A DNA stretch of 64,000 nucleotides from Cololabis saira (GCF_033807715.1 NC_084596.1:41650458-41714457); one strand, 5' to 3'; counted from the stretch's first letter, positions 41,049-52,935 are shown. Made by a program: numbers and translations. Notes: generated from the letters alone by a model not told the origin.

Positions 41049-41487
41049 CAGGCTGAGAGCCCCCTCTTCCTCCTCCATCCTGCCTTCGTTACAGTACGTG
41101 TGTAGAGTGTGGTGTTGCTTGTTAAACAAACGTGGGTCTGAAATCTCAATGTACTTTTTGTCCACAATGCTGCCATCTCAGATGAGTAAATAGTGTAAAT
41201 AAGCTTTGCCAAGGGCACTGATGCCACAGAGCCTGGCTCTCGTCTCCAGCTGTTGCCGGAAACAGACCCGACGGGTCTTTTCACCATTGGTCTAAAACGT
41301 GCCGCATCAATACAGATAAAACTAAATAAAACCGATCCGGAATACTAGTTAAAAGAGCTCGCTTTTGTACCGTCTTTAGTAAAGCGTTAGAGGAAGAATC
41401 AATGTTTTATTCTTTTTTCCATACTGTCCCATCTTTCTCCGACTGGGTGACGTGTCAGAGATGTGTTATTTCTAGACAACACATTTG

Positions 41488-41489
<2 letters not shown>
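41049..41489. other. slc1a7-scp2 intergenic sequence, nothing recognised
   Basis: No gene or repeat family recognised. Confidence 0.4.
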
Positions 41490-41580
<91 letters not shown>

Positions 41581-41583
41581 ATA
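41490..41583. repeat. (AT)n microsatellite
   Basis: About 94 bp of alternating A and T, with two ATAC interruptions. Confidence 0.97.
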
Positions 41584-41637
41584 TGATTAACACAGGCCCC
41601 CTTTCCTCTGTGACTCAGGAAAACCGACAGGCGTTAT

Positions 41638-42043
41638 ACTCAAAATCTTACCAGGAATATTTGTCTTATTTCTAGTTAAAATATCTCATTTTTAGTCAAA
41701 AAAATCTCTTTACACTTAAAAAAAAGACTCATCACTGGAAAAATAACTTGTTATTTGACAATTTTCACCTGTTTCAAGTAAATTTTCACTTGAAATAAGT
41801 AGAAAAATCTGCCAGTGGGACAAGATTTATCTTCTCATTACAAGCAAAAAAATGTTGTTCCACTGGCAGATTTTTCTACTTATTTTAAGTGAAAATCTAC
41901 TTGAAACAGGTGAAAATTGTTGTTTTTTCCAGTGATGAGTCTTGTTTTAAGTGTAATGACATTTTTTTTTTGACTAAAAATGACACATTTTAACTAGAAA
42001 TAAGACAAATATTCTTGTTAAGATTTTGAGTTTTTGCAGTGTA
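41638..42043. repeat. palindromic MITE, copy 4
   Basis: Has both arms of the family (ACTCAAAATCTTACCAGGAA to AAGATTTTGAGTTTTTGCAG). The outermost bases of the left end are missing. This is the most complete uninterrupted copy here. Confidence 0.8.
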
Positions 42044-43072
42044 AAATATTTCTTTTTATCTGATCTGGATTGTTTCAGCAAATATTGAGTGGAGTCTGGG
42101 TATTTTTTTGACTTATTTATTTTCAGGTCTCTGTGTTCCTTATGATGAATCTGAGACGAAATGTTGACGGTTTAGATCAATTTTACATTTCAGTCATATT
42201 CCAACAAAAGGGACGATGCGGTACGAAATAGCACGATTTAGATACGGCAAGAGTCATCATTTAAAACCTTGTACGCAACAGCTATGGAGGACGTGAACGT
42301 CTTTCTTTTTTTCTTTTTTTTTTCAGAAAAAAACCCAAATTTGTTTTGTGGTATTAATTTCCTCAGCAGCACTTTCCCTAACACCCGTCTTCTCTGCCTT
42401 GTGTTCCCGAGCCTTCCCCGGTCCTCCGCTTCAGAAAGGCAGTCGTGCAAAGCAAAAGAAATGATGATGAAGATCACATGAAAAAAAAAAAAAAAAAGAG
42501 AAACTTTTGGCCCCATGGATGAAGTGATGTCAGGTTGTCTTTGCATCCCCTCTGCATTCCCTCTTTGCCTTAAATGACCAAAGGAGGAGCATTTGGGAAT
42601 TAGCTTTTTTGCTGAAACCGCTGCAATAAGTCAACGATCAAACTGAACTCTATGAACTCAATGTTCAAAAGATAAAAAAAATAATTATAACACTAATAAA
42701 TGTAGATGTTATTAAAATGTCAGTATGTTTTAAAAGCTGCCATTCTGTATTTGTCTAATAAGCATTTTATTGTAAAAATGTATCAAAATATACAAATTCT
42801 GTATAATGAAGAGAAAAGAAAATTATATCGAAATATAAAGATGATGCTTGTGTGTTTTTGTTTTTGTTGTCGTTGGGATATGAGACTAAACACTGAGAAT
42901 GAGCCACAAAAGGCTGTTACTGGTTCTTTGACCACGGCAGGGACACGTCAAACTAGGCTTGCCACCCGTCCCTTGAAATACTGAATTGTTACGTAATTGG
43001 GAATTAAAAGTTGCGTTCCGTATTGAACCAATACAGACACATATTATGCTCTTATTTATTGATGTCATAATC
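42044..43072. other. intergenic, nothing recognised
   Basis: Could include distal slc1a7 3' UTR. No conserved reading frame is recognised; A- and T-rich runs near 42310 and 42480. Confidence 0.35.
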
Positions 43073-43432
43073 TACAGGTGAAGGTTGGAAAATTTGAATA
43101 TACTTATATTTGAATAAAACTTCATTAGTAGTAAATTCAACTAAAGGTGAAACAAATATATTATTACCCACCACATTGAAAGTGAGATATTTCAAGCCTT
43201 TATTTGTTATAATTTTGGTGATTATGGCTCACAGTTTATGAAAACCCTAAATAAAAAATCTCTATATTATGAAATCAATAAACAATTCAATCATCAAAAT
43301 TATAACAAATAAAGGTTTAACATATCTTGCTTTGCATGTAATGAGACTATGTAATATATTAGTTTCACCTTTTAAATTGAATTATTGAAATAAATTAACT
43401 TTTACACCATAATCTTCACCTATAGGCTATAT
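43073..43432. mobile_element. palindromic Tc1/mariner-like MITE
   Basis: Left end CTACAGGTGAAGGTTGGAAA is roughly matched by the right end ending ATAATCTTCACCTATAG. TTATAATTTTGGTGATTATG and its complement occur in the two halves. Related in design to 35251-35581. Confidence 0.6.
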
Positions 43433-44095
43433 TCTACATCTGGGCTGATGTGGACATATATATGTTTAACATATATAAAGTGGTCTCCCCTCAGCCTGCC
43501 AACACAGAGAAGGAGGAAAGACACGAAATTCTGCAGTGAGTGTACAGCCGCCCGGCTGAATCTTCCAGTGTCATGTGATTTCTACGAGCCGTTCAGAATC
43601 TGCTCCCGTCGTGAGTCTTGACAGGAGCAGATTTCCATAGGTCTCCTCTGCTGCTGAAACCACGCCCACAACTAACTCAGCCGGCCGGAGCTTCAGCCAT
43701 TGTTACCCCTTTTACACCAAGCTGGTTCCAGGGCTGGTGCTAGTGCTGGTGCTAGAGCCGGTTCGCGGTTGGTTCTAAGTAAGAACCGTTTGCTTTTACA
43801 CAAGCTGGTGCTGCCCAGCAGCTGGCCAGAGAGCCACGTCATCACGTCACCACTCCCCCTCGTTTTCATCCCTAACCTGATCAGGAAGCTGAGAGCCAAA
43901 AGCTGTTTTAATTTCAGGTGTAACGCTGTTAATATGCCACTTTATTAGTTATATTATTATTATATATATTAGTTTTAATATTTTTTCAGGTAAAGTAACC
44001 TGTAAGATCCCCAACCTGGGCTCAGTTTATCCAAATAACGCCTGTTAAGAAATTTGCTCTGAAAATTTTGGGATTTCTGCCTGCCGGCTCCGGAG

Positions 44096-44190
44096 CTGAT
44101 TTATGGTTCCGCGTTAAATCGACGCAGAGCCTACGGCGTAGGGTACGGCGTACGGCGCCCGTCGCCGCAGGCTCTGCGTCGATTGTCACA
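44096..44190. repeat. palindromic GATTTATGGTTCCGCG MITE, copy 5
   Basis: From GCTGATTTATGGTTCCGCGT to GCAGGCTCTGCGTCGATTG; the right end is shortened. Confidence 0.7.
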
Positions 44191-44377
44191 CCATATGAGG
44201 AAGCCGAGAGTTAAAAGCTGTTTTAGCGCTGTTAATATGGCACCTTATTAAGTTTTAATATTTTTTTCAGGCGTAAAAGTAACTGTTAAGATCCCCTACC
44301 TGGGCTCAGTTTATCCAAATAACGCCTGTTAAGTAATTTGACTCGAGAGCCGGCAGCCCCCGGCAGTTCCTACGAAA

Positions 44378-44418
44378 CATACGCCGTAGGCTCTGCGTTG
44401 GTGTAACGCGGAACCAGA
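44378..44418. repeat. palindromic MITE half-copy, copy 6
   Basis: Only one arm remains: TACGCCGTAGGCTCTGCGTT, then GTGTAACGCGGAACCA. Confidence 0.6.
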
Positions 44419-45573
44419 ACCGCGGGCTGGGAGGCGTCCCCGCGGGCCAGGAATCTTTATTAAATAAATGGATCGAGCTGCCGCTGCATCGGCGGGCTCC
44501 GTGCCCGCAGATGCAGCGGCAGCCTCGCGTCCAAGCGTCCCAGGGCTGGAACGCTTCCCCGTGGGCTCGGACGCGAGGCTGCCGCTCCATCAGCGGGCAC
44601 GGAGCCCCCCGACGTTACTGTTGGTGGATTGTACCGTAGACCACTGCTGCTTCTGTTTTACATCCATTATTAAATAGATGGATGTAATAATAAAAGAGTC
44701 TGCTAACTTAACCGCCGTCTTCAACGCTGCGTTGTTTAAAAACGGCGCTCTTCCGTGTTTGTTCTGCTTTGGTTGTTCAGTAACACCGTCCACCGCCCCC
44801 GACGTAAAGCAGTTCTTACGCCTGGCCCAGCAACCAAAGAGGGCTGGTGTAGCACCAGTTTTGAGAGCCAGGAGCCGGCGCTTAGGCTGTGTAAAACCAA
44901 AGAACTGGTGCTAAGTCTGGCTCTAGCCCAGAACCAGCCCTGGAACCAGCTTGGTGGAAAAGGGGTATGTTTGGAAGCGGTGGCTGTTTCCACAGCAGGG
45001 ACAGGTTTTGCATCAACACTTACCCTCATAAAAGGATCAGTACCAACAGTACGGACCCGGCAACTGCACACGAGTCAGCGGTAAGTGACGTTATTTTTTT
45101 ATGTTATATATATTTGTCTACAAGTATGATCTTTGCATGGGCTAAGTATTTAGCTTAGCTCCGGAGCTGCTCACCAGACCGGTGAGGAGCCCCGGTGGCT
45201 CCAGTGTTCCCTAACGGAGCCACTCACTCGTTAGGTAACACCGGTGCTCTATTAGTACCGTAATACATTTATTTCTGTTTATGGTTTCAGATCTTCCAAG
45301 CACCTGAAGCTTCAACGACACCTTCAGAAGATGCACGGTCCTTCCTTGAGCCAGCAATAGTGCATAAATGTTTTTTATATACAACTTATGTTCTTTTATT
45401 TTTTTAACAATAAAGTTGCCATTTGTGAAAATTCAGTGTTGTGATTTCTTTACAGTTAACATGATTCATTTGTCTTGTAACATAAGAAATGAAATGATGA
45501 GGAATCAGAGTAAATAACTGTGGTGTACCTGTTTAGAATTCAATTAAATCTTCCTGTGTGAATTAGTGTGAAG

Positions 45574-45720
45574 CAGAGTCCTGCACTGGGTAGGGTACCT
45601 GCAAAAACAGCTGATTTGCGGGTGGTTTTTAAAAAAATAAAAAATCCCGGGTTCGAATCTGGTTTTAAAAAATAGCATGCGGGCCGCATGCTATTTTGGA
45701 AAACCCAGTGCAGGACTCTG
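45574..45720. mobile_element. 147-bp hAT MITE
   Basis: Ends CAGAGTCCTGCACTGGG and CCCAGTGCAGGACTCTG, flanked by a perfect 8-bp duplication GTGTGAAG (45566-45573 and 45721-45728). It is absent from the equivalent position of copy 1 of the host element, so it arrived after the two copies separated. A B-box-like GGTTCGAATC inside is not accompanied by an A box. Confidence 0.88.
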
Positions 45721-45759
45721 GTGTGAAGACGAGGTGACCCATTCCCTCTTCAGGGAACT

Positions 45760-45850
45760 AAAGGCTGATTTATGGTTCTGCGTTACACCAACGCAGAGCC
45801 TACGGCGTAGGGTACGTGTCGATTTAACGCAGAACCGTAATTCAGGCTTT
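45760..45850. repeat. palindromic GATTTATGGTTCCGCG MITE, copy 7
   Basis: From AAGGCTGATTTATGGTTCTG to CAGAACCGTAATTCAGGCTT, at the position equivalent to copy 4 in the sister element. Confidence 0.75.
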
Positions 45851-46539
45851 AAGATCCGTTTACGGCGTGTAACTGAATGAGAGCGTCAGACTATCACGTC
45901 GAGCTGCGTGACATCGGACGCTCTCTGTCCACACTGAAACCGTTAAACTCACGGCCAGTTAGGACAGTCCAATACAAAAAAAATAAAGCAATGGAATTTA
46001 TTTTGTCGCCGAAGCTCCTTCGCATGGGACACGTTTTGTGTACGCAGCCCCTGCTCTTCTGCCCGGAGAGGCTTTGTTCCCTCCCCTGCTACACGTCATT
46101 CAAGCAGCCAATCAGCACAGAGCCTCATCATCATAGCCCCGCCCCCTCAGAATCACTCACAGATAAAGAGGTTAGAAACGGTAAAACTAGAGACACGGCC
46201 CACAGGCTGAATTTCTGATTTATGTAGAAAAAAAAAGCTTTAGATTGTTTTTAAGACATTCAAGGCATATTTAAAATATACATTAAATGCCATAATAGGT
46301 CCTCTTTAAAAACAAATAGATACACATTAAATTACTTTAATGTACTCGTAATGGTACAAAACTGTTGAAAGACAGAATTGGGGGCGTTTTTATTTTCAAT
46401 TCTAGAAATCCTCCGAACAAAGCTGAGCGTCCAGAGTTGACTGGAGGTGAACCAAGATGGTATGCTGGGTTAAAATAAACCAACACATTGAAGTAAAAAA
46501 CTATTATAACATTAAAAAACAAAGCCAACAAGTGAAAAT

Positions 46540-46881
46540 GGTCCATTTAATGTCCATTTTTATTTAAATTAGTAAAAAAATTAGGTCATTTCTAGCATTT
46601 ACAGATTCTTTGGAGTTATTTATCAAAACAGTTAAGGATCAAAACATGTTTTAGACCAAAAGCAGCATCATTACATAGAAATTCAGGAGGATTTACAGAG
46701 TAGCATGTCAGCTCATTTCCACTCCCCAAAACTCACTGATGCTTCAAAATTCAGGCTGAAAACATCAGACACAAGTATCAGGAGCGCTGCCTCACAGACT
46801 GGACCTCAGCAGCAGGCACATTATCTCAGGTTTTAAATCACGTGCTGAGTAGCTGAATTAACTGAACAAAGAGCTCAAGTC
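46540..46881 (-). other. scp2: scp2 3' untranslated region with polyadenylation signal
   Basis: Lies directly after the scp2 stop on the minus strand. A minus-strand AATAAA at 46559-46564, about 320 bp after the stop, is the likely polyadenylation signal. Confidence 0.55.
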
Positions 46882-46977
46882 TCACAACTTGGATTTCCCC
46901 GACGCGACTTGGAGATGTTGCAGCTTCATCGCCATGCCCATGTTTCCTGTGATCTTCAGTTTCCCTTTGAAGAACGC
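46882..46977 (-). CDS. scp2: scp2 last coding exon (ends SKL)
   Basis: 31 residues plus stop TGA (46882-46884). The acceptor on the minus strand is CAG just above 46977. The exon starts in phase 0 with AFFKGK, the same boundary as I recall for human SCP2. Confidence 0.93.
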   Translation of the reverse strand, partial: AFFKGKLKITGNMGMAMKLQHLQVASGKSKL

Positions 46978-48226
46978 CTGTCGTGACAGCAAATAGGGGA
47001 AAAAGGAATTAAAAAAAAAAAATACGTTCATATAATAATTTCATCACTAAAACATGCAATTCTGATTCTTTTAACCGTTGATACATTTCAAAGTGCAAAG
47101 TGATGTTTGCTCATGTGCTGTATGTTTGAAACACTTTGTAACATATTTACAAAAAGGTGCTGTGCAAATACAAAATATTTCAACAATTATTATCAAAAAC
47201 GGTTTAACTGTTCTGTATGCGACATCCTGAAAAGGATTAGAGTGAAAACCAATGTGGAGCTGCGTTTGCATGTGAAGTAATATGTGCCGGCTCTGGATTG
47301 CATATCATAATACATACAATTCTGAGATTAAAGTCAGAATTCAGAGAAAAAAAAGTCAGAATTTTGACTTTTTTCAGAAACCTAAAACAGAGGATTTTTT
47401 TTTTTTACTTTGTCGGCATATATATTAATAGTTAATACCAAGTTGGTAAAAACCTAAAGCATATATGCATTTCTAATATATATCATATATATTTTAATAT
47501 ATCATATATATTTATTTTATTAATATGCAAACAACGTCCTCCAAATCTGTGGAAATGGAGGATGCAGCACAGGATTTACAATTCCAGCTCATGGTGCAAA
47601 AAGAACGTTGACACGTTTGTGTTATTCCTTGGTTACGTGACTTTCCATATATTGTAATGTTTACAACTAATGAACAGATGTAAACACTGAAGAGTTCATG
47701 CAAACGCTGGGATGCTAGTTTATAAATCCCTTAGTAAAGAGGACGTGGACCAGGGGAACTAAACACAGAAACGGCTGTAACATCAACAACAGTTTCTACA
47801 GGTGAAAAGAAGAAAGAAAGAAAAACATTGAAAATGTAATTGCATCAATTAAATCAGAGTAGCTGCCACATCTTGAAAGCAAAAGTGCTTTACATTTGAC
47901 AGTTTAGAGAGACACATTGTATTAGCATGCAGGTGTAGCCATGCAGCATATTTGAAGTCAATTTCTGTCTTTAACAACCTCAATCAAGTGAGAATGCCAT
48001 TGTGATCTTGATAGACAAGAAAATGGCATGAAAGCCAAAAACATAATTTATGTTTGATAATACAAGAGTGCAAGGCTGAACATTTTTTGCGATTAATTGA
48101 TTTGTAAGATAAAACAAAACAGTTTTAAGGAGCCAACTATACACACATTTTGTGGGTTCAGTTGTCCACTCATCACATCCAGCAGGTCTTTGTCAGCGAT
48201 GGTCAACGTGCAGTCGGCCTTGTGAC
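46882..48226 (-). CDS. scp2: scp2: sterol carrier protein 2, last two coding exons
   Basis: SCP2 is a peroxisomal lipid-binding protein; the long form (SCPx) also has a thiolase domain used in bile-acid and branched-chain lipid oxidation. On the minus strand, exon 48226-48147 encodes [20 protein letters not shown] to NPQN, and exon 46977-46882 encodes [20 protein letters not shown] through to the stop. This is the end of the SCP2 lipid-binding domain, with the type 1 peroxisomal targeting signal SKL at the very end (AKL in human). Junctions are GT-AG with matching phase; the intron is 1169 bp. Earlier exons are not seen up to 64000. It converges on slc1a7. Confidence 0.93.
46978..48146. other. 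scp2 intron, nothing recognised
   Basis: AT-rich; ATATATTTA-like sequence near 47480-47520. No repeat family recognised. Confidence 0.5.
48147..48226 (-). CDS. scp2: scp2 penultimate coding exon
   Basis: 80 bp: two bases completing a codon plus 26 codons ([20 protein letters not shown] onward). Minus-strand acceptor TTTTAG precedes 48226; donor GTGTGT follows 48147 and is a slightly weak but acceptable donor. Confidence 0.9.
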
Positions 48227-48895
48227 CTAAAAGAGGGACAAAAAACAAAAGGGGAAAAAAAAATGATATACCTCAAGTGGATGATTATAACGTTCAAAGA
48301 AAAGTGTGCCGTTTTCTGTTTTTGTAATAAAAACACGAGAGGATAATGTACAAGGACATTTTTTTATCATGTTCGCAACAGAATGATATGCTTTAATTTG
48401 CTTTTTAATGAAAGGTTTCATCCAAATAACCACATGCTGCTTGCAAAAGGAGTGTTTGGTCGACGCTGTAATTCGGGAACCAAATTGACTCTGAATTTAT
48501 CAGTTTGAAATGAAAATGGCTCCTGTGTTTCTGCAGCTCTACTGGTCAAACAGCTCAGAGCGAGCATTAGTGCGTCAGGAGCGAGTGCAGCCATCGCTAT
48601 CAGTGCAGGACAGCCAGGGTTTCTGTCTGGTGTGTAACAGCGACATTTAAATATGCATGAGGCGTCAAAAAGTGAGCCGGAAAAGGGAATTTAAAAAAAA
48701 AAAAAAAAAAAAAGGATTTTTAATTAACTTCAATCAAAGCCACTCAGGGCTGAAATACAAGCTTTGACAGGCTCACCTGCTAAAATATTGACCTGATTTG
48801 TTACAACACGGAGGCTGCATGAGCGGTCAGACGAGAAACCATCGGCACGTTTAAAAACCAGCTCACCCGTTTATTTCATTGTGGGAGTGAAAATT
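48227..48895. other. scp2 intron, nothing recognised
   Basis: Contains a run of about 22 A at 48691-48712. No further scp2 exon was found. Confidence 0.45.
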
Positions 48896-49660
48896 ACAGT
48901 TGTAATTAAAGCTGCAAGCAGCGATGAACGGTCCTCCACCCTTGTGCACGTTCAGGCTGTAGTGGAAGCTTGTATGACTTGCATATATGTATTCAGGCCT
49001 GGACATTTAGCGGATGAAACCACCCAAGACTCTCTATATCAAACTATTCAAAAGTTATGGCAGAAAGTAGGAACTATCAGATATCAACCAATCAGAAGAA
49101 GGGGCGGGGCTAATTTGCAGCAATTAAGGTGAAGGAGTCAAAACCGAGTCCGATGACACCACCCACGAGTCTTTATGTCCAACCACTCAAAAATTATGGC
49201 AGAAAGTAGGAACTATCAAATATGGAGCAATCAGATGAAGGGTGGGCGCGCTTTTTGGCATCTATCGTCGCCACGGTAATGCTTTTGATTGAGAAAAGTA
49301 ATGCGCGTCGTTGCAGGATGGAGACGCACATTTTGATGTATAACACACCTGGGTGCACGTTACGGTTCGGGCCGCATTAACTGCCGAAGGAATGGCATAA
49401 ATTGCGCCAAAATGACACAAATAATTAAAAATGGGCGACTTCCTGTTTGGTTTTGGCCATGGCGCCAAGAGACTTTTGTTTAAGTTGCGCCATGATACAG
49501 GTGTCTAGCGATTTTCGTGCATGTACATCAAACTGTATTGTGGGGCTTGAGGCACAAAGTTTTCTAGGGGGCGCTGTTGAGCCATTAGGCCACGCCCATT
49601 AATGCAAACCATTAAATATCAAATTTTTCGCCAGGCCTGGCTTGCATGCACCTTCAATGC
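48896..49660. repeat. fish interspersed repeat (AAAGCTGCAAGCAGCGATGA type)
   Basis: Starts AATTAAAGCTGCAAGCAGCG and includes GGCAGAAAGTAGGAACTATC (twice), AACCAATCAGAAGAAGGGG and TGGCGCCAAGAGACTT-like phrases. The same phrases occur inverted at 63655-64000. Common in fish; class unknown to me. No intact frame. Confidence 0.65.
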
Positions 49661-49865
49661 TCGGGCCCTAATGAGTAAACGTGCAACTGATTTTGTAGCT
49701 AGATACCGAACGGAGGAGGAAATGAATGTGTTATGAACACAGTTGGCTCTATGATGCATGTCTTTCTTGCGGTGGTCCCATTAGCAACGTGTCTCCAGCA
49801 CACGTGTCACATCTAAGCTCGACATTCCCACAGCAGTGGACGTGGAGTGGGAGGAACTCAGACCT

Positions 49866-50093
49866 CACAAATCCTTCATAGGCCGTAGCGGCAGTCTCTC
49901 TGAAGATAAAGACAGCGTATCTATGATACACAACAACATTACCACGTCACTAATCCGCCGTTTCCCTGGTCTTAACCTTCCTCCGCTCCGCAGGCTCAAA
50001 TTCAAGTCTACAAGATTTGGAGCTTATAAACTCATACTCATAAATCATTTCAAGATTTGCAAGTCAGACTCTGGCAGCCTTTGTCTGTGCATG
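49866..50093. repeat. ~228-bp repeat unit, copy 1
   Basis: From TTCATAGGCCGTAGCGGCAG to GTGCAGAACGGGAGC. It matches 59861-60090 at about 95% by eye. An open frame crosses it in both copies (SGSLSEDKDSVSMIHNNITT / SGGLSEDKDSVSMIHNNITT), but I recognise no protein. Confidence 0.7.
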
Positions 50094-50624
50094 TGCAGAA
50101 CGGGAGCGAGAGAAAACTAAATTATATCTACAGCCAAAATACTTTAGAAGATGTTTTGGGAAGATGTGTTCACATGTGAAAACGTTGTATTTTTTTTTTT
50201 TTAAATACATTTTAAACTAAAACTTGTTCACGTGAACAGATCTTCATAAAAGCTCCTCTGGTATATCTTAAAAAATATAAATACTTGTATTTTTTTGCAC
50301 ATTTCTTGCATATAAAAACTAACTTCAAACAGTAATTTTGATCTTAAATATTGTGTGCAGAAATAACCCATCTCCTCCCAAGACCTGGCGTCCACATATG
50401 TGAACATCCCATGCTGTGTCATCTACGTCATCATATTTCATTTCTCAACAGGGGCCCAAACAAACAGGAAATATTTAATTGCACCAGGTCTTAAGTTAAA
50501 TCTCGTGTGCAGCAATCTCCAACCCATGCTGGTGTAGTGCATAGTACATGCTCCGTAGTACACATTGTATACTTTACTTTAATTTGTACCAGCACCTCCA
50601 CAAGAGGGACAGGTGTAAACTGAC

Positions 50625-50764
50625 TGATTATTTGACAATTTTCACCTGTTTCAAGTAAATTTTAACTTTTTTCCAGTGATGAGTCTTGTTTTAACTAGTT
50701 TTTTAACTAGAAATAAGAATATAACTAGAAATATTCCTGGTAAGATTTTGAGATTTTGCAGTGT
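50625..50764. repeat. palindromic MITE, copy 5, internal deletion
   Basis: Keeps TTTGACAATTTTCACCTGTT and, after a deletion, TAAGATTTTGAGATTTTGCA to GCAGTGT. About two thirds of the element is missing. Confidence 0.7.
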
Positions 50765-50774
50765 GGTGACGTTT

Positions 50775-50992
50775 CCGTGGCATAATGTGACGTTCTGAAG
50801 CCTAAATGTCCGTTTCCCTCTGTTTACAAGCAAACGTGAAAACAGAGTTTTTGCAAATCTCCACTTTGGCCGGAGTTTTCAGACATGATCGTTTTGGTGA
50901 CTTTGAGCTCCATTTTCGTGTAAACGAACGGCCAAAACGCATGAAAACGCCACCGTTTTTGCTACGTGTAAACGGGACCTGAGACAAAGCTT
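50775..50992. mobile_element. PIF/Harbinger-like MITE, second copy
   Basis: Shares GTGTAAACGAACGGCCAAAA and TTTTTGCTACGTGTAAACGG with the element at 3946-4934, in reverse orientation. Confidence 0.6.
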
Positions 50993-51149
50993 TGAGAAAC
51001 AAATACATTCTGAGATTAAATGTGTAAATACGAAACATCAAGTCAGCAAACTGGACTTCCTTTCCTGTGACTTGGACCCCCCACCCGGAGCTGCTGGTGT
51101 GGTTTCACCTCAAACGCACCTGCAGGTACCGGACTAACCCCTGCTGAGG

Positions 51150-52870
51150 TGACGGGAGGAAGAATAGAATAGAATAGAATAGAATATCCTTTTATTTTCT
51201 CCCTCAGTGGGGAAACTTATTTGTTGCAGCACACACATATAAGGGAGGGGTAAAAGGACTGAAAAGTCAGAAATAAAAAATATATAAAACATACAAAAGA
51301 TACGTATAAAATATGTATAAAATATGTATAAACAGGGTATGAACAGTATATACAGATGAACAGTGCAGAAAAGCAGGTGGAGTGTGAGGTAGATTGGCAG
51401 ATATTGCACATCTTAAGTTATTGCACATATTATTGTCTGTTGGCTACTGAGAGCAGGCCTGGTTATATAGTCTGATGGCAGCGGGGAGGAAGGACCTGCG
51501 ATGCCTCTCGGTGGTGCATCGTGGGTGACGAAGCCGGTCACTGATGGAGCTCTCCAGGGCTCTGACAGTCTCATGAAGGGGGTGGGAGACATTGTCCATG
51601 ATGGAGGACAGTTTAGCCACCATCCTCCTCTCCCCCACCACCTCCACCCGGTCCAGACTGCAGCCCAGGACAGAGCCGGCTTTCCTCACCACCCTGTCCA
51701 GTCTCTTCCTCTCTGCTGCAGTGATGCTGCTGCTCCAGCAGTGAAGCGGTGAAGAGGAGGGGGGCCAGGACGGTCCCCTGTGGAGCTCCAGTGCTGCAGA
51801 CCACCGTGTCAGACACACGGCCTCCTGTCCTCACAAACTGTGGTCTGTTAGTGAGGAAGTCCAGGACCCATGATGTCAGCGGTTGGCAGACTCCAGCATG
51901 GTGTAGTTTGTCCCCCAGCAGTTGTGGCTGGATGGTGTTGAAGGCACTGGAGAAATCATAAAACATGATCCTCACAGTGCTTCCAGCCCGCTCCAGGTGG
52001 GCCAGGGACCTCTGCATCAGGAAGATGACGGCGTCCTCAACTCCGATGCTCGGCCGGTAGGCGAACTGCAGGGGGTCGGCGGTGGAGCTCACCAGGGGGC
52101 GCAGGTGGTGGAGGACCAGCCTCTCCAGAGTCTTCGCCAGGTGGGATGTTAGGGCCACCGGCCGGTAGTGGCTGAAGTCGCTGGGTCGAGACGACTTGGG
52201 CACCGGTACCACGCAGGACGTCTTCCACAGCTGTGGTACCTTGTGCAGCCTCAGGCTCATGTTGAATATGTGCTCCACGATCCTGCACAGTTGCCTGGAG
52301 CAGGATCTGAGCAGCCTGGAGGTGATGCCATCAGGACCCGTTGCTTTCCTCGCCTTGAGCCTGGCCAGTCCTCTCTCCACCTGGGCTGTGGAGAGCACCA
52401 CGCTGGGTGGGGGGGTGGTGAGTGGGCTGGGCGGGGGGGTGGTGAGTGGGCTGGGTGGGGGGGTGGTGAGTGGGCTGGGCGGGGGGGTGGTGAGTGGGCT
52501 GGGTGGGGGGGTGGTGAGTGGGCTGGGCGGGGTTGCAGGGAGGGGGGTTGGTAGGTTCGGTGGAGTTGAGAGTGGGCTGGGGGGTTGTGGAGGGGGAGTA
52601 GCAGGGAGGGGGGTTGAGGTGAGAGTCCTTGGAGCAGAAGAGGCTCCAGTCGGGGGAAGTTGCAGCAGGGCTGGGTGGGTGGTGGGAGGGGTGTCTGGTT
52701 GTTCAAACCGGTTGAAGAACCGGTTCAGGTCATCCACCCACTCCTGGTCCCTGTCCAGCGCGGGTCTGGAGTTGCTACGTCCTGATATGGTGTTCAGGCT
52801 CCTCCAGACCCTGCTGATGTCGTCCCGCTGCAGCTGGTCTTCCATCCTCCTCCTGTAGCTGCTCCGTGGA
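51150..52870 (-). pseudogene. Rex1-like LINE, truncated and internally deleted
   Basis: On the minus strand the RT segment has QVERGLARLKARKATGPDGI, HYRPVALTSHLAKTLERLV, DFSSAFNTIQPQLLGDKL and STGAPQGTVLAPLLF. The frame then jumps to another (51444-51740) with HCWSSSITAAERKRLDRVVR onward and the end RSFLPAAIRLYNQACSQ. The part that should hold the YADD catalytic motif is gone, so the copy is dead. The 3' tail is (AATAG)n at about 51166-51187. The 5' part (endonuclease) is absent. Rex1/Babar-like is by style of the RT and tail. Confidence 0.75.
52395..52540. repeat. 24-bp minisatellite inside the LINE frame
   Basis: Five to six units of GGTGGTGAGTGGGCTGGGYG plus Gs. Read on the LINE strand each unit encodes SPLTTPPP, so the frame is preserved by the 24-bp length. 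Confidence 0.9.
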
Positions 52871-52935
52871 GACAAAAGGAGGATATGCAGGGAAAGATGT
52901 GCTACCTCACTGGTGCCGCTATCCAGCAGTTTCAC

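Larger units (their letters stand above)
43706..44968. mobile_element. DNA element inserted in TTAA-element copy 2
   Basis: Inverted ends CCCCTTTTACACCAAGCTGG and CCAGCTTGGTGGAAAAGGGG. The interior repeats GGTGCTAGTGCTGGTGCTAG-like words and contains two palindromic MITE copies and a strong GC-rich hairpin (44477-44523). Copy 1 of the host element gives the empty site. Superfamily unknown. Confidence 0.7.
43464..46305 (+). mobile_element. TTAA-target element with a miniature transcription unit, copy 2
   Basis: Opposite in orientation to 30422-32125. The right end reads CATAATAGGTCCTCT then TTAA; the left end is truncated just before the TATATAAAG box (about 43472). The donor AGTCAGCG|GTAAGTG (45080/45081), acceptor TTTCAG|ATCTTCC (45291), stop TAG (45358-45360) and AATAAA (about 45409) are all kept. 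The second exon differs from copy 1 by a two-base deletion, so the joined frame is broken here. It is disrupted by an inserted element (about 43706-44968), a hAT MITE and palindromic MITEs. Confidence 0.6.

Noticed and set aside
45590..45680. Possible tRNA or SINE because of GGTTCGAATC
   Set aside because: No A box or acceptor stem; the sequence is the centre of a hAT MITE with an 8-bp target duplication.
48480..48640. Possible further scp2 exon on the minus strand
   Set aside because: No frame resembles the WVVDVKNGKGS region expected upstream of the 48226 exon.
52168..52858. Two long plus-strand frames rich in glycine and valine
   Set aside because: They are antisense to the Rex1-like LINE and its minisatellite.
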